From Janibacter cremeus (lineage in GTDB: Bacteria > Actinomycetota > Actinomycetes > Actinomycetales > Dermatophilaceae), in NCBI RefSeq assembly GCF_013409205.1, contig NZ_JACCAE010000001.1, forward strand, positions 3,224,001 to 3,288,000: DNA of 64,000 nt. The letters run 5' to 3'. The notes beneath the pieces are model-generated. The model searched no databases. It was not told the origin of the DNA and saw only the letters and a program-made list of their open reading frames with translations. Every line of letters starts with the position of its first letter. The first letter of the stretch is position 1. Of this stretch, positions 30,831-40,800 are shown one piece after another. The translations under genes and the position numbers were made by a program.

Positions 30831-30897
30831 GTTCACGAAACTTGTGGGCTTCGGTTCACGAAACCTCGGCCAGATCGAAATCTGACCGAGGTTTCGT
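30831..30897. repeat. Direct repeats and long hairpin just downstream of tRNA-Leu
   Basis: GTTCACGAAAC occurs at 30831-30841 and 30854-30864, 23 bp apart, with an inverted partial copy (GTTTCGT) at 30891-30897. The second copy forms the left arm of a large stem: ACGAAACCTCGG (30858-30869) pairs with CCGAGGTTTCGT (30886-30897), and the loop adds CAGAT-CGAA-ATCTG. It could be a tRNA terminator or recombinase-binding DNA beside the mobile module that follows. Confidence 0.65.
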
Positions 30898-31062
30898 CGA
30901 ATCTCGGGGGTCTGGTCGGTACCCGCGGGGAAATAGAACGAGAAGAGCCCCATCCGGTGTGGACGAGGCTTGAGTTGGTGTCGCAGGTGTACGACGTGTG
31001 ACCCGCGAGGCATGCGGGCCTCCGGGGTCGTGGGTGAAGCTATTGGATTGTTCGCTGTGTTA

Positions 31063-31084
31063 GCCCCAGGGTGCGTCCTGGGGC
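31063..31084. terminator. Hairpin after the DDE transposase gene
   Basis: GCCCCAGG (31063-31070), six-base loop, CCTGGGGC (31077-31084): a perfect 8-bp stem four bases past the minus-strand stop codon of the transposase gene. There is no T-run, so it may act as a weak terminator or as an end structure of the element. Confidence 0.45.
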
Positions 31085-31087
31085 GGA

Positions 31088-32659
31088 TCAGGCAGGCTGG
31101 AGATGCTCCGGCAGGCTTGCGGGGTCGATGCCCGGACTGGGGTCAATGATCTCGACTTCGGCAACTTCGATAGCTGCGATGAAGCTGCCGTTGGCGCCGT
31201 GCGCCTTGGTCCATCTCAGCAGGGTCTTGAGGTTGTGGGCCATTACGGTGATGGCGGTCATCAACTGCAACTTGACGAGGCCAACCTGAAGAGTCCATCC
31301 AGCGCGCATGATCCCGGTCAGTCCCTTGATGTTGCCGAAGAAGCGCTCGACAGCGGTGCGGCGAGCGTAGGACCTGAACCACTCTCGGGTTCCCCACACG
31401 TGCTTCTGCCGGAGCTTTCCATGAACCGAGAACGGGATTGTGATGGACTTCCTGCAGCACTCCTTGCGGAGGTGGGGTGCCGGGTGTGTCGAGACGTCGA
31501 GACGACCGGTGGTGACTGGGCAGACGTATCTAATGCCTTTGCGGTTACGGGCGGGCCCCTTGCTCTCGAGCCGGTAGGTGTTTCGCTCAGCGATGAGTTG
31601 CATGAACTCCTTACGTGCCGCTGCGCGCTCATCCCAAGCTTGCTGTTCTTCCGCAGTGATGTGGGTGCGCCCCTCAGGGTTCTTGGCAGTGAGGTCCTCA
31701 ACCAGGTGCAGGTTCCGGAGTCGGGGCGGCAGGGTCGGGCAGAAGGCTTGGCCGTCCAGGATGAGGTAGCCGATATCGTCGTTCGGTACGACCGTGTGTT
31801 GGTCCTTCTTGAGGTCCATGACGATGTCAATGTTGCGCTCGTGCATGGGCCCGCTGAAGTCATCGAAGGCGGCCTGTGAGTACCCCTTGTCTACGAGCAC
31901 TTCGCGCACCGGTGCACCGGACTCTCTGAGCGAGTCCAAGGCTTCCACCGTTTCGGGGAGGCCGGCTTCGTTACCGGGTACGAGGAAGATGCGGTCGATG
32001 AGGTGGGGGACCGACCCCGGTGCATCCTCGGGCGCGACCCGGGATAAGGCTCCCATCTGGTAGCCGTAGACCCAGTGGGTGCGGTTGGCGTACGTCTCGG
32101 TGCGGTACCCCGTGCGAGCGTCGACGTCGTGCAGTGGCTTCTTGGCGTGAATGGTGGTGACGTGCTGGTTGAAGTCTTTTCGGCGGCCTCGTAGGCGAGC
32201 CGTGGTGTCGATCGCGGTGTTGTCGATGGCGTAGCTGCCCGTTGAGGGCACGTCCTTGATCGTGTGGCCGACCAGGGAATCGACGAGTTCCTGCAATTGG
32301 TTTCGACGACGAAAACGTTCGGTGGTGGACATCTCAGGGCGACGAAGAGGTGTGTTCTCGTACAGGTCTGTGATGGCACTGATGAGGTAGCGCACCTGCC
32401 AGACCTTGAGGTGCTCGATCCCATAGTGCCGACGTACGTTGCCTGCAAGCCCGGCCAACACGGAGTAGATGCTGGTGTGCAGCAGGTTCTTCTTGTGCGT
32501 GCTCGAGAGCAGCATGCCCGCGAAGAGGACCTCGACAGACAAGTCCCGGGGCCGTCCGCCCATCGGGCTGGCCAGTTTCGCTTCGAGCGTGGCAGGTACT
32601 CCGGTGCCGCGGACATGCAGGACGGCGCGGTCGAACTCGGAGCGACTGATGTAGGTCAC
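31088..32659 (-). CDS. DDE-type transposase (IS1182/IS4-like)
   Basis: 523-aa predicted transposase with a DDE catalytic triad: first Asp in SYAIDNTAIDTTARL (near residue 144), second Asp in REVLVDKGYSQAAF (near 254) and Glu in RRTAVERFFGNIKG (near 438, with the usual R-x(n)-ER helix). The N terminus (SVEVLFAGMLLSSTHKKN) resembles the DUF772-like start of IS1182-type enzymes. GTG at 32659 overlaps the upstream gene's stop by GTGA, so it is translated after the recombinase-like gene. No inverted repeats typical of a one-gene IS were found around it, which suggests that both genes belong to one element. Confidence 0.8.
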   Translation of the reverse strand: MTYISRSEFDRAVLHVRGTGVPATLEAKLASPMGGRPRDLSVEVLFAGMLLSSTHKKNLLHTSIYSVLAGLAGNVRRHYGIEHLKVWQVRYLISAITDLYENTPLRRPEMSTTERFRRRNQLQELVDSLVGHTIKDVPSTGSYAIDNTAIDTTARLRGRRKDFNQHVTTIHAKKPLHDVDARTGYRTETYANRTHWVYGYQMGALSRVAPEDAPGSVPHLIDRIFLVPGNEAGLPETVEALDSLRESGAPVREVLVDKGYSQAAFDDFSGPMHERNIDIVMDLKKDQHTVVPNDDIGYLILDGQAFCPTLPPRLRNLHLVEDLTAKNPEGRTHITAEEQQAWDERAAARKEFMQLIAERNTYRLESKGPARNRKGIRYVCPVTTGRLDVSTHPAPHLRKECCRKSITIPFSVHGKLRQKHVWGTREWFRSYARRTAVERFFGNIKGLTGIMRAGWTLQVGLVKLQLMTAITVMAHNLKTLLRWTKAHGANGSFIAAIEVAEVEIIDPSPGIDPASLPEHLQPA

Positions 32660-34794
32660 CGCCGGACTCCGCGCTTGCCGCCACGATTGGAAAGTCGCCC
32701 GGTTCCTGTGGGCACGTCGGCCAGGTCTGCCAGCACTTCGGCGACCGAGTCAACGTTAGGAGGAGGGCAGTAGGGCAGAAGTAGCTCGAGGGTGCGTGGG
32801 GTGGTGATCCCGGCGGCCGCCATGAGATCGGCGACGGAGACAGCAGCGCACATGCCGGCGACGATCCAACTGTTGCGCAGGCGGGTCTGGTCGATCTCGA
32901 TCGGGTCCCCGGTGGCCGTGGACACGTTCTTGGTCAGGTGTCCTACTGCGTTGTTGCGCTTGGGTGACTTGCCCAGCAGTAGGTCGTCGTTGCCCTTGCC
33001 TCGTTGCGCGTGCCCGGCAAGGGCCAAGTTGAGCAGGGGGACGAAGCGGTGACGCACGGGCACGGTGCGCCCGTCACGTGGCACGGTCACGAATGTCGTG
33101 GGGGTGCCGTCGACGTCCCGAGTGGTGATGTGTGACGGGGTGAGGTTCTTCAGGTCAGTAGCGCCCAGCCCAGCCCCGGCACCCATGGCCACGGCTACTC
33201 CTAGCGCAGTGCGACGTGCTGGGGTGCCTTGGTTCTCGGCGAGGAAGATGAGCCGCTCGATCTTCTCCGGCGGGTAGGGAGCGGACCCGGCGCGGTAAGC
33301 GACCTTCGTGGCGGTGACCGTGGGGGGCTGCAGGGAGTCGAGGGCCCGGCGGACGGCGGAACGATACGTGGCCACGCTTTCGGGGGTGATGTTTGCGTAG
33401 CGACCGAAGGAGTCTGGTACCCACGGCTGGATCAGTTCGTCGTAGGTGATCGGGGTGTTGGTCTCCGTACCGGGGCGGCCTTCCCAGGTGTGGAACCACG
33501 CGATGAAGCGCGCAAGCTGACCGCCGTAGGAGCCCACTCCCTTGAGGTTGGGTGCCTTGACTCCCAGCAGGAGTCGGATCGCGACGTCCCGGTTGAGCAT
33601 CCACGGGTCCAGGCACTCCGGGACAGTGGGGAGATACTCGTGGCACTTGGCGACGACCGCTGGGTCCATGCCGCTGGTGTCGATCGGGGCAATCGCGGGG
33701 TTGAGGGCCTGAGCGCGCAGCGCAATGGAGAGCGCATCGGCACGGCGGTTGCGCGCCAAACGCTCCTTGCGGGTCATGCGCGTCGGCTTCGACGCTGGGG
33801 GATCGGTCGGCACTGGCGTCATCTTCGGCAGGGTGGAGTTCGCCAACTGGAAGATGACGTCGCAGGATGTGACGGTCCCCAGCGGGAGTGTGTCAATCGT
33901 TCGCGTTCGCTTGAGATCGGCGATTGTACGGCCCAGCGGCAGCTTGAGGGTAGAGCAGCCGGTGCGCAGCGTGTGCGCCTGAAGGAGCGCGGTGGTCGGA
34001 TAGGGAGCCATGACCCCAGCAGCGAGGAACCGGTCGGCGTAGGGAACTTTCGGCCCAGCGGTGCCGTCGCGTCGCGGCAGGAGGTCGGCTCGACGAGCCA
34101 CCGATCGCAGCGTCTCGCGGGTAGCGCGACGGGACTGCGGAAGCATGGCGAGGGTGTCAGTCGCGGCGACGATCGCCGCACCAGTCAGCAGCGTGCGAAA
34201 GTCCGGAGAGGAGACACGATCCCAGATCGCGGGGCTGGCCAAGAAGACCGACAGCGCCGAGAGGTACGAGCGTGCCTGCGTGTCGGTAGCAGGCTCCAAG
34301 CCCGACACGAACGCCTTCAGGGAGGGTTCCGCGATGGCGAAGACCTCGGGAGGCAGACTCTGAGTGAAGTATTGCGCGATGACTGCTGCTGGGGTGCTTG
34401 ACGGGCGTCGGCGGTGCCGTGCGGCCGTCACCATGCCGGTCACGGGTCCGTCCATCTGGGGACCTTCGGGACTGTAGGTGACGACCGCGCACAGCCATGG
34501 CATCCACTGTCCACGGATGGTGGTGAGCCGGCCCCGTACGAAGTCGACCCGTGCTGCAGCCGGGATGTTGGTGGCCCACCACGCTGCGAGAGGCATGGCC
34601 GGCACCATTGCCATCACCCTGCTGTGCCTGCCCGCGGCGCGTACCGCCGTCAGATCTGGAGTCGCGGTCGCTGACAGGTCGGCCCACAGCACCTGCCCGG
34701 GGACGGCCTCCAACGCAGTGTTCGAGTCTGTGGGGAGGGGGACTAGACGGACGTTCTGATCGAAGCGGATGGGGAGCTGGAGTGCAGTGAGCAT
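32656..34794 (-). CDS. Large protein with degenerate tyrosine-recombinase-like C terminus
   Basis: 712-aa protein, first gene of a two-gene operon with the DDE transposase. The last 250 residues look like a tyrosine recombinase: a core-binding-like helical region (GVGSYGGQLARFIAWFHTWE, near 425), the box I position AMGAGAGLGATDLKNLTPSH (near 535, with Gly/Ala where the catalytic Arg usually stands), a box II position TRLRNSWIVAG (near 636, Arg kept, His absent) and a candidate tyrosine in LLLPYCPPP (near 674). The N-terminal 400 residues match nothing I know. ATG 34794 has GAAGG upstream. It is a probable mobile-element accessory or regulator; catalytic activity is doubtful given the missing residues. 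Confidence 0.6.
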   Translation of the reverse strand: MLTALQLPIRFDQNVRLVPLPTDSNTALEAVPGQVLWADLSATATPDLTAVRAAGRHSRVMAMVPAMPLAAWWATNIPAAARVDFVRGRLTTIRGQWMPWLCAVVTYSPEGPQMDGPVTGMVTAARHRRRPSSTPAAVIAQYFTQSLPPEVFAIAEPSLKAFVSGLEPATDTQARSYLSALSVFLASPAIWDRVSSPDFRTLLTGAAIVAATDTLAMLPQSRRATRETLRSVARRADLLPRRDGTAGPKVPYADRFLAAGVMAPYPTTALLQAHTLRTGCSTLKLPLGRTIADLKRTRTIDTLPLGTVTSCDVIFQLANSTLPKMTPVPTDPPASKPTRMTRKERLARNRRADALSIALRAQALNPAIAPIDTSGMDPAVVAKCHEYLPTVPECLDPWMLNRDVAIRLLLGVKAPNLKGVGSYGGQLARFIAWFHTWEGRPGTETNTPITYDELIQPWVPDSFGRYANITPESVATYRSAVRRALDSLQPPTVTATKVAYRAGSAPYPPEKIERLIFLAENQGTPARRTALGVAVAMGAGAGLGATDLKNLTPSHITTRDVDGTPTTFVTVPRDGRTVPVRHRFVPLLNLALAGHAQRGKGNDDLLLGKSPKRNNAVGHLTKNVSTATGDPIEIDQTRLRNSWIVAGMCAAVSVADLMAAAGITTPRTLELLLPYCPPPNVDSVAEVLADLADVPTGTGRLSNRGGKRGVRR

Positions 34795-35115
34795 GGGACG
34801 TGCCTTCTGGGCGTGGGAGTGATTCCCCCTCACTCGTCCGGCTCGGCCACTCCACCGGCAATCCCCCTATGCACGACGGTGACGCGCCGGTTGCCGGCCC
34901 CAGCTTGGCTGTCACCTCGCCTACATTTGACAGTAGTGGGGGCCGAGCGGCTGCTCCGCCACACGGATATCCGCCTGGCCAACGCTGCCCCGACGAGGCA
35001 CCCGCCGGCCTGAGAACTGCGGCTCGTCATCTGGTCAGGTGCAACGCCGCTGGGGGCGCTAGCCAAAAGTTGGGTCGGTACGGTGATCCCACTACATACG
35101 GGGAGAGGCAACACG
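34795..35115. promoter_or_regulatory. Divergent region between recombinase-like gene and hsd operon, with hsdM promoter
   Basis: 321 bp without a gene. For the hsd operon, TTGGGT at 35070-35075 and TACATA at 35093-35098 are spaced by exactly 17 bp, followed by GGGGAGAGGC as ribosome-binding site before GTG 35116. A separate TTGACA at 34926-34931 has no matching -10. Nothing else is recognisable. Confidence 0.5.
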
Positions 35116-36630
35116 GTGACGATCAAGGCTGGCACAGCCACGCAGATGACCCAGCAGCAACTGGAGGCCACGCTTTGGCGGGCAGCGAACGCGCTGCGCG
35201 GCCCCGTGGACCCGGGCGACTTCAAGGCCTACGTCTTCCCGGTGATGTTCTTCAAATGGATCTGCGACAACCACGACTTCCACCACGCCCGCGCCGTCGA
35301 GGACTGGGGCGATGACCTCACCGACGACATCGAGGCCGACTACCAGCCCTTCGCCGTCCCCGCCGGCGCCTCCTGGCAGGACGTGCGCGAGACCGCCATG
35401 AACATCGGCGCGAAGCTCGCCACCTCCCTCCACCGCCTCCAGCAAGCAAACCCCGACCTCGTCGGGGTCTTCGGCGACGTGAACTGGGCCAACAAGGAGC
35501 GCCTGCCCGAGAACGCCTTGGTCGCGCTGCTAGACACCTTCCATGAAGTCCAGCTCGACCCCGCGCACGTCGAAGGGGACATGCTCGGCTCTGCCTACGA
35601 GTACCTGCTGCGCGAGTTCGCCGAAGCCTCAGGGAAGAAGGCCGGGGAGTTCTTCACCCCACGCCACGTCGTCCACCTGCTCGTGCGTCTCCTCGACCCG
35701 CAGCCGGGCGAGACCGTCGGTGACCCCGCCTGCGGTTCTGCGGGGATGCTCGTGGAGACCGTCAACGCCGTGCGCACCGGTGGCGGGGACCCGCGGACGC
35801 TGACCCTGTACGGGCAGGAAGTGAACCTGACCACCGCCGCCATCGCGAAGATGAACCTCTACCTGCACGGGCTCGAGGACTTCACCATCGTGCGCGGCGA
35901 CACCTTCCGTGAACCGAAGCTCCTCGAGGGCGCCACGCTGCGCAAGCTCGACGTCACTATCGCCAACCCACCCTTCAGCCTGCAGAACTGGGGAGCAGGG
36001 GACTGGGCCAACGACCCCTACGGGCGCGCCTTCTGCGGCGTCCCGCCGGCGAAGAACGGCGACTACGCGTGGATCCAGCACATGATTGCCACAATGAATC
36101 CCGACGGCGGCCGAGTCGGGGTCGTCATGCCGCACGGCGTGCTGTTCCGCGGCGGCAAGGAAGGCGCCATCCGGCAGTGCCTGCTCGAGAAGGACCTCCT
36201 CGAAGCGGTCATCGGCCTACCGAACAACCTCTTCTACTCCACCTCCATCCCCGTCTGTCTGCTCATCTTCCGCGCGCAGAAGGCTCCGGAGCGATCCGGG
36301 AAGGTCCTCTTCGTGGACGCCTCCGCCCGGTTCCAGACTGGCAAGAATCAGAACACCCTCTCTGACGCCGATGTTGAGGTCATCGACACCGCCTACAAGC
36401 AGGGCGTCGACGTCGATGGCGAGGACGGGCTGCACCTGCGCCTGGTCGACGTCAGTGAGGTCGAGGAGAACGGGTTCGACCTGAACATCGGTCGCTACAT
36501 CCAGACGGAGCGGGCCGCCGAGGTTGACGTTGAGGCTGCCCTGGCCGCGTACCGCGACGCCCGCTCGGCTCTCCGCTCCGCCGAGGTCGAGCTGGACCGG
36601 AAATTGAAGGCGGCAGGCTTCGATGCGTGA
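35116..36630 (+). CDS. hsdM: Type I restriction-modification DNA methyltransferase subunit HsdM
   Basis: N6-adenine methyltransferase subunit that protects host DNA and, with HsdS, recognises the target. The 504-aa product has the N-terminal helical HsdM_N domain (QQLEATLWRAANALRGPVDP), SAM-binding motif I GDPACGSAGMLVET (near residue 203) and catalytic NPPF in TIANPPFSLQNW (near 284). GTG 35116 is supported by the ribosome-binding site; ATG 35146 (MTQQQLEATLW) is an alternative. It overlaps hsdS by 8 bp. It is a gamma-class type I M subunit. Confidence 0.95.
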   Translation: MTIKAGTATQMTQQQLEATLWRAANALRGPVDPGDFKAYVFPVMFFKWICDNHDFHHARAVEDWGDDLTDDIEADYQPFAVPAGASWQDVRETAMNIGAKLATSLHRLQQANPDLVGVFGDVNWANKERLPENALVALLDTFHEVQLDPAHVEGDMLGSAYEYLLREFAEASGKKAGEFFTPRHVVHLLVRLLDPQPGETVGDPACGSAGMLVETVNAVRTGGGDPRTLTLYGQEVNLTTAAIAKMNLYLHGLEDFTIVRGDTFREPKLLEGATLRKLDVTIANPPFSLQNWGAGDWANDPYGRAFCGVPPAKNGDYAWIQHMIATMNPDGGRVGVVMPHGVLFRGGKEGAIRQCLLEKDLLEAVIGLPNNLFYSTSIPVCLLIFRAQKAPERSGKVLFVDASARFQTGKNQNTLSDADVEVIDTAYKQGVDVDGEDGLHLRLVDVSEVEENGFDLNIGRYIQTERAAEVDVEAALAAYRDARSALRSAEVELDRKLKAAGFDA

Positions 36631-37807
36631 AGGCTGGCGCCGCGGGACCCTTGCAGACCTTGTCGAACTGGACATCACGAAGGTGCGGGTGGAAGAGGGC
36701 AGTGAGTACCCCCTCGTGGGGGTCTTCGGCTTCGGCCGGGGGCTTCTTCACCGAGACGCCGTCACGACAAGCACGACCAAATACAAGGAGCTCAACGTTG
36801 TTCGGCCCTACCAACTCATCTACAGCAAGTTGAAGGCGTTCGAAGGAGCCATCACCGTCGTTCCAGCGGGCAGCGCACCTGCGTTCGCATCACCTGAGTT
36901 CCCCACCTACACCTGCTTGAAGACCGTGCTCCCGGAGTACCTGCACCTCTTGACGCAACATCCATCGTTGTGGTCAGGGCTTGCAGCACAGTCGAAGGGA
37001 GTGGGAGGGCGGCGAGAGCGCCTCAATCCTCAGGATTTGCTTACCGTCCGGGTCAGCTACCCCGGACCTGCCGCCCAACGGCGCATCGTGAACCTGGTCG
37101 GGTCGCTTGACCGTGCCATCGCGGCCGCAGCGCAAGTGGCCAACTCGGCTCATGAGGCACTCGTCCGGTTGCGTGATGAGTCGATGGTTGGCGATGAACT
37201 CTGGGTGCCCACGACCTTCGGGGAGGTGGCCGACCGCAGCATCGGCCGCACGCCGCCCCGAAACCAGCCAAGCTACTGGACGAAAGACACGACGGAGCGA
37301 CCCTTCTGCACCATCGCCTCCTTGAAGGACCCGCGGGTTCGGGAATGTACAGAAGGCGTAACCGAAGAAGCCGAGCGTGAGGGGGTGGCCAAGCGGGTGC
37401 CCGCTGGTTCACTGCTGCTGAGCTTCAAGCTCAGTCTTGGCCGTACAGCCGTACCAGCGACAGACGTGTTTCCTAACGAGGCGATCGCGTGGGTGCGCCC
37501 CCGCGAGGGCGTCGACCAAGAGTTTCTGCAACACAGTCTCGCCCGCGTTGACTGGGACTCGCTCGGGTCGAGGGCAGTGATGGGCAAGACCTTGAACAAG
37601 GAGAGCCTCAACGCCATCCCACTGCTGCTGCCGCCGATAGACGTGCAGTTGCGCGTCGTGGAACAGTTGCGAGCGGTCTTCTCAGTCGTCACGGCAGCAG
37701 AGAGAACTCGAGACGGCCTTTCGGCCGTCCGCGCCAACCTGCTCACAGCGCTGCTCTCGGGTGAGCACGAGATTCCGGAGTCCTACGACAAGCTGCTGGC
37801 AGGGTGA
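36623..37807 (+). CDS. hsdS: Type I restriction-modification specificity subunit HsdS
   Basis: 394-aa DNA-recognition subunit with two target recognition domains, each followed by a conserved helix: first half ending in PGPAAQRRIVNLVGSLDRAI (near residue 158) and second half ending in PPIDVQLRVVEQLRAVFSVV (near 345). The second TRD begins TTFGEVADRSIGRTPPRNQP. The first TRD lacks the usual long N-terminal target domain and is shorter than the second, so the bipartite site cannot be guessed. It overlaps hsdM and stops 6 bp before hsdR. Confidence 0.92.
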   Translation: MREGWRRGTLADLVELDITKVRVEEGSEYPLVGVFGFGRGLLHRDAVTTSTTKYKELNVVRPYQLIYSKLKAFEGAITVVPAGSAPAFASPEFPTYTCLKTVLPEYLHLLTQHPSLWSGLAAQSKGVGGRRERLNPQDLLTVRVSYPGPAAQRRIVNLVGSLDRAIAAAAQVANSAHEALVRLRDESMVGDELWVPTTFGEVADRSIGRTPPRNQPSYWTKDTTERPFCTIASLKDPRVRECTEGVTEEAEREGVAKRVPAGSLLLSFKLSLGRTAVPATDVFPNEAIAWVRPREGVDQEFLQHSLARVDWDSLGSRAVMGKTLNKESLNAIPLLLPPIDVQLRVVEQLRAVFSVVTAAERTRDGLSAVRANLLTALLSGEHEIPESYDKLLAG

Positions 37808-37813
37808 GATGCC

Positions 37814-40800
37814 GTGGGGAAACTGAACGAGTCAACGACGACCCAAGCCTTCGTTCTCGACCGCCTCAAGAAGGCCGGCTGGACACACATCCCAGGCAAA
37901 GACCTCAGCCGTGAGCATGAGGACGTCTTCCTCGAACTCGGCATCCTTGACGCCATCGAGCGCCTCAACACCGGCGCCCAAGACCACCCCGAGCAGGCAC
38001 CACAGCTGCTCAACCAGTTGCGCACCTTGACGCTGTCCGCCGGCGAGGACGGGCTCGTCGAGACCAACCAGCGCGTGACCAGCTGGCTGCGGGGCCTGCG
38101 CAACCACGACTTCCGCGGACGCAACCGCAGCGAACCGGTCCACCTGGTCGACTTCCACGACCTGTCCCGCAACACCTACATCGTCTCCGACGAGGTCACC
38201 TTCGGCGCTGGCGGACACAAGTCCCGCTTCGACATCGTCCTGTGGGTCAACGGCATCCCCGTCGCCGTCGGCGAGACCAAGGACTCCGCCACCCACGGCG
38301 TCTCCTGGTTCCACGCCGCCAAGGACATCCACGACCACTACGAGTCCAACCACGCGCCCTTCTTCGCGCCGAGCATCCTCACCTTCGCTACCGAAGGCAA
38401 GGACCTGCGCTACGCAGGAGTGCGCACCCCCTTGCAGCACTGGCAGTCCTGGGACGTCTCCACCGCGCCCCTGGGCGAGTACGGCTGGGAGCGGGTCGGA
38501 CGCTCGGTGGACACCCTCCTGTCTCCGCGGACGCTGCTGGACGTCCTGTCCGGGTTCAGCGTCTTCGAGACCACCCGCACGCCCACCGGCATGCCCGTGC
38601 TGGTCAAGGTCCTGGCGCGATACCCCCAGTACGAGGCGGTCAAGCTCATCCTCGACCGCGTGCGTGACGGCTCCCGCAACCGAGGCCTGATCCACCACAC
38701 CCAAGGCTCCGGCAAGACTCTCGCGATGACCTTCGCGGCGGCGCAACTGATGCGCGATGAGACCTTGAAGAACCCCACGGTCATCCTCGTCGCCGACCGC
38801 GTGCAGCTCGTCGACCAGACCTACAAACAGTTCCGCTCCACCGGAATGTCCGTCCTGTCCACCCCGGAGAGCGCCACCCAGCTGCGTGCACAGTTGGCGA
38901 GCGACCGGCGTGGCCTGATCTTCACCACCGTCCACAAGTTCGCCGGCGCGGGCCTGCTGTCAGAGCGGGACAACGTCATCGTGCTCATCGACGAGGCCCA
39001 CCGCACCCAGGAAGGTGGGCTGGGGCAGGCGATGCGCGCCGCGCTGCCGAATGCGACGTTCTTCGGCCTGACCGGTACGCCCATCGCGACGCTGGACAAG
39101 AACACCTATGACCTGTTCGGGCACCCCGACGACGAGAACCGCACGCTGCACTCCTACACCTCGGACCGGTCCATCGCCGACGGGATGACCGTGCCCATCC
39201 ACGTCACGGCGCGCTTGGTGGAGTTCCAGCTCGACCGGGAGGGCTTGGACACCGCCTTCGGCGAGATGCTCGACGCGGAGGACCTGGATGAGGAAGCGCG
39301 TGACTACCTGACCAGCAAGGCCTCACGCACCTCCACGTTCTTCTCCAACCCCGACCGCATCGAGGCTGTCTGCGCCGACATTGTCGAGCATTATTACGAG
39401 ACCATCGACCCGCTGGGGATGAAGGCCCAGGTCGTGGTCGCCGACCGTGACTTGTGCGTGGCCTACGAAACCGAACTGGCCCGCTTGCTGGCGGCCCGCG
39501 CGGCCAAGACCGGGACCGAGCCGGACGAGGTTGCGGTCGTGATGAGCGTTCAGCCCAAGGACGAGCAGCAGTTGCAGCCCTACAAGCTGACCCGTGCGCA
39601 GGAGAACGCCCTGCTGGAGAGGTTCCGCGCCTTCGGCGACCCGCTGAAGTTCCTGGTCGTCACCTCCAAGCTCGGCACCGGCTTCGACGCGCCCATCGAG
39701 GGCGTGCTCTACCTGGACAAGCCGTTGAAGTTGCACACCTTGTTCCAGACCATTACTCGCACCAACCGCACCTGGAAGCACCCCGAGACCGGGCAGACGA
39801 AGACCCACGGCCTCGTGGTGGACTACGTCGGCCTGGGTGACGGGTATGCCCGCGCGATGGTCCCAGCCGACCCCGAGGCAGCAAAGCGGAGCATCGACCT
39901 CGACGGTCTCATCGACGTCTTCGAGGCCGAATTGCCATCTGCGTTGGACCTGTTCAACGGCATCGACCGCACCAAAGAGGGCTACGAAGTCCTCCAGGCC
40001 GCTAACGAGCGCCTGCCGGACGAGGCCGCCCGTGACCGATTCGCTGCCCGCTTCGGGGTCCTCGAAGGTATCTGGGAGGCCGCCTGGCCCCACGAGCGGC
40101 TCGCCACCCACCGTGAGGCCTACCGGTTCTTGGCGAAGGTGTACCAGAACATCAAGCCATCCTCCGCGGCACTGGACCTGCTGTGGCACCGCCTCGGCGC
40201 CAAGACCCTCGAGATGGTCCACGCCCACATTGGGCCGGTCACTCTGACCAAGACCAGCAAGGAAGCCGTCGTCGCTGACGCCGGCACCATCCAGATGCTG
40301 CTGGATGACCCCACGTTCGCGTCCCTCCAGCCTGAGGTGCAGGACAAGTCGGCCGAGCAGGTCTTGGACTCCATCACTGCCCGGCTGAAGGCCCGCATCG
40401 ACGGAGAGACCGGGGACCACCAGGTGTGGACATCCTTGGCCGAGCGGTTGGACGCGCTGCGGGAACGGGCCATCGGGCAAGCCCAAGTGGCTCTCGACTG
40501 GCTACGGGACCTGCTGACCACCGCACGGGACCTGAAGGTCGCCGAGCGGGTCGAGGACGAGACCGGCCGCGAGGGCCTCGATGCGCTTCCGACGCTGACT
40601 AACCCGCACATCGGTGCCCTGACCCAGATCTTCCAGGAGTACGCCCCACAGGACACCCCGGTCCTTATCGGGCGCATCGTTGACCAGGTCGACGCCATCG
40701 CCAAAGAGGTCTGCCACGAAGGATGGGTCGCCAAGCCTGCATCCGTGAGGCATGTCCGCCTCGCGCTACGCAAGACCCTCAAAGACAACGCCCTCGCTGG

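Noticed and set aside
30730..34841. CACTCGTCCGG repeated at 30730-30740 and 34831-34841 as possible attachment sites of the tRNA-linked module
   Set aside because: An 11-bp match is expected by chance many times in 64 kb, it lies at the 5' rather than the 3' end of the tRNA, and the match does not extend.
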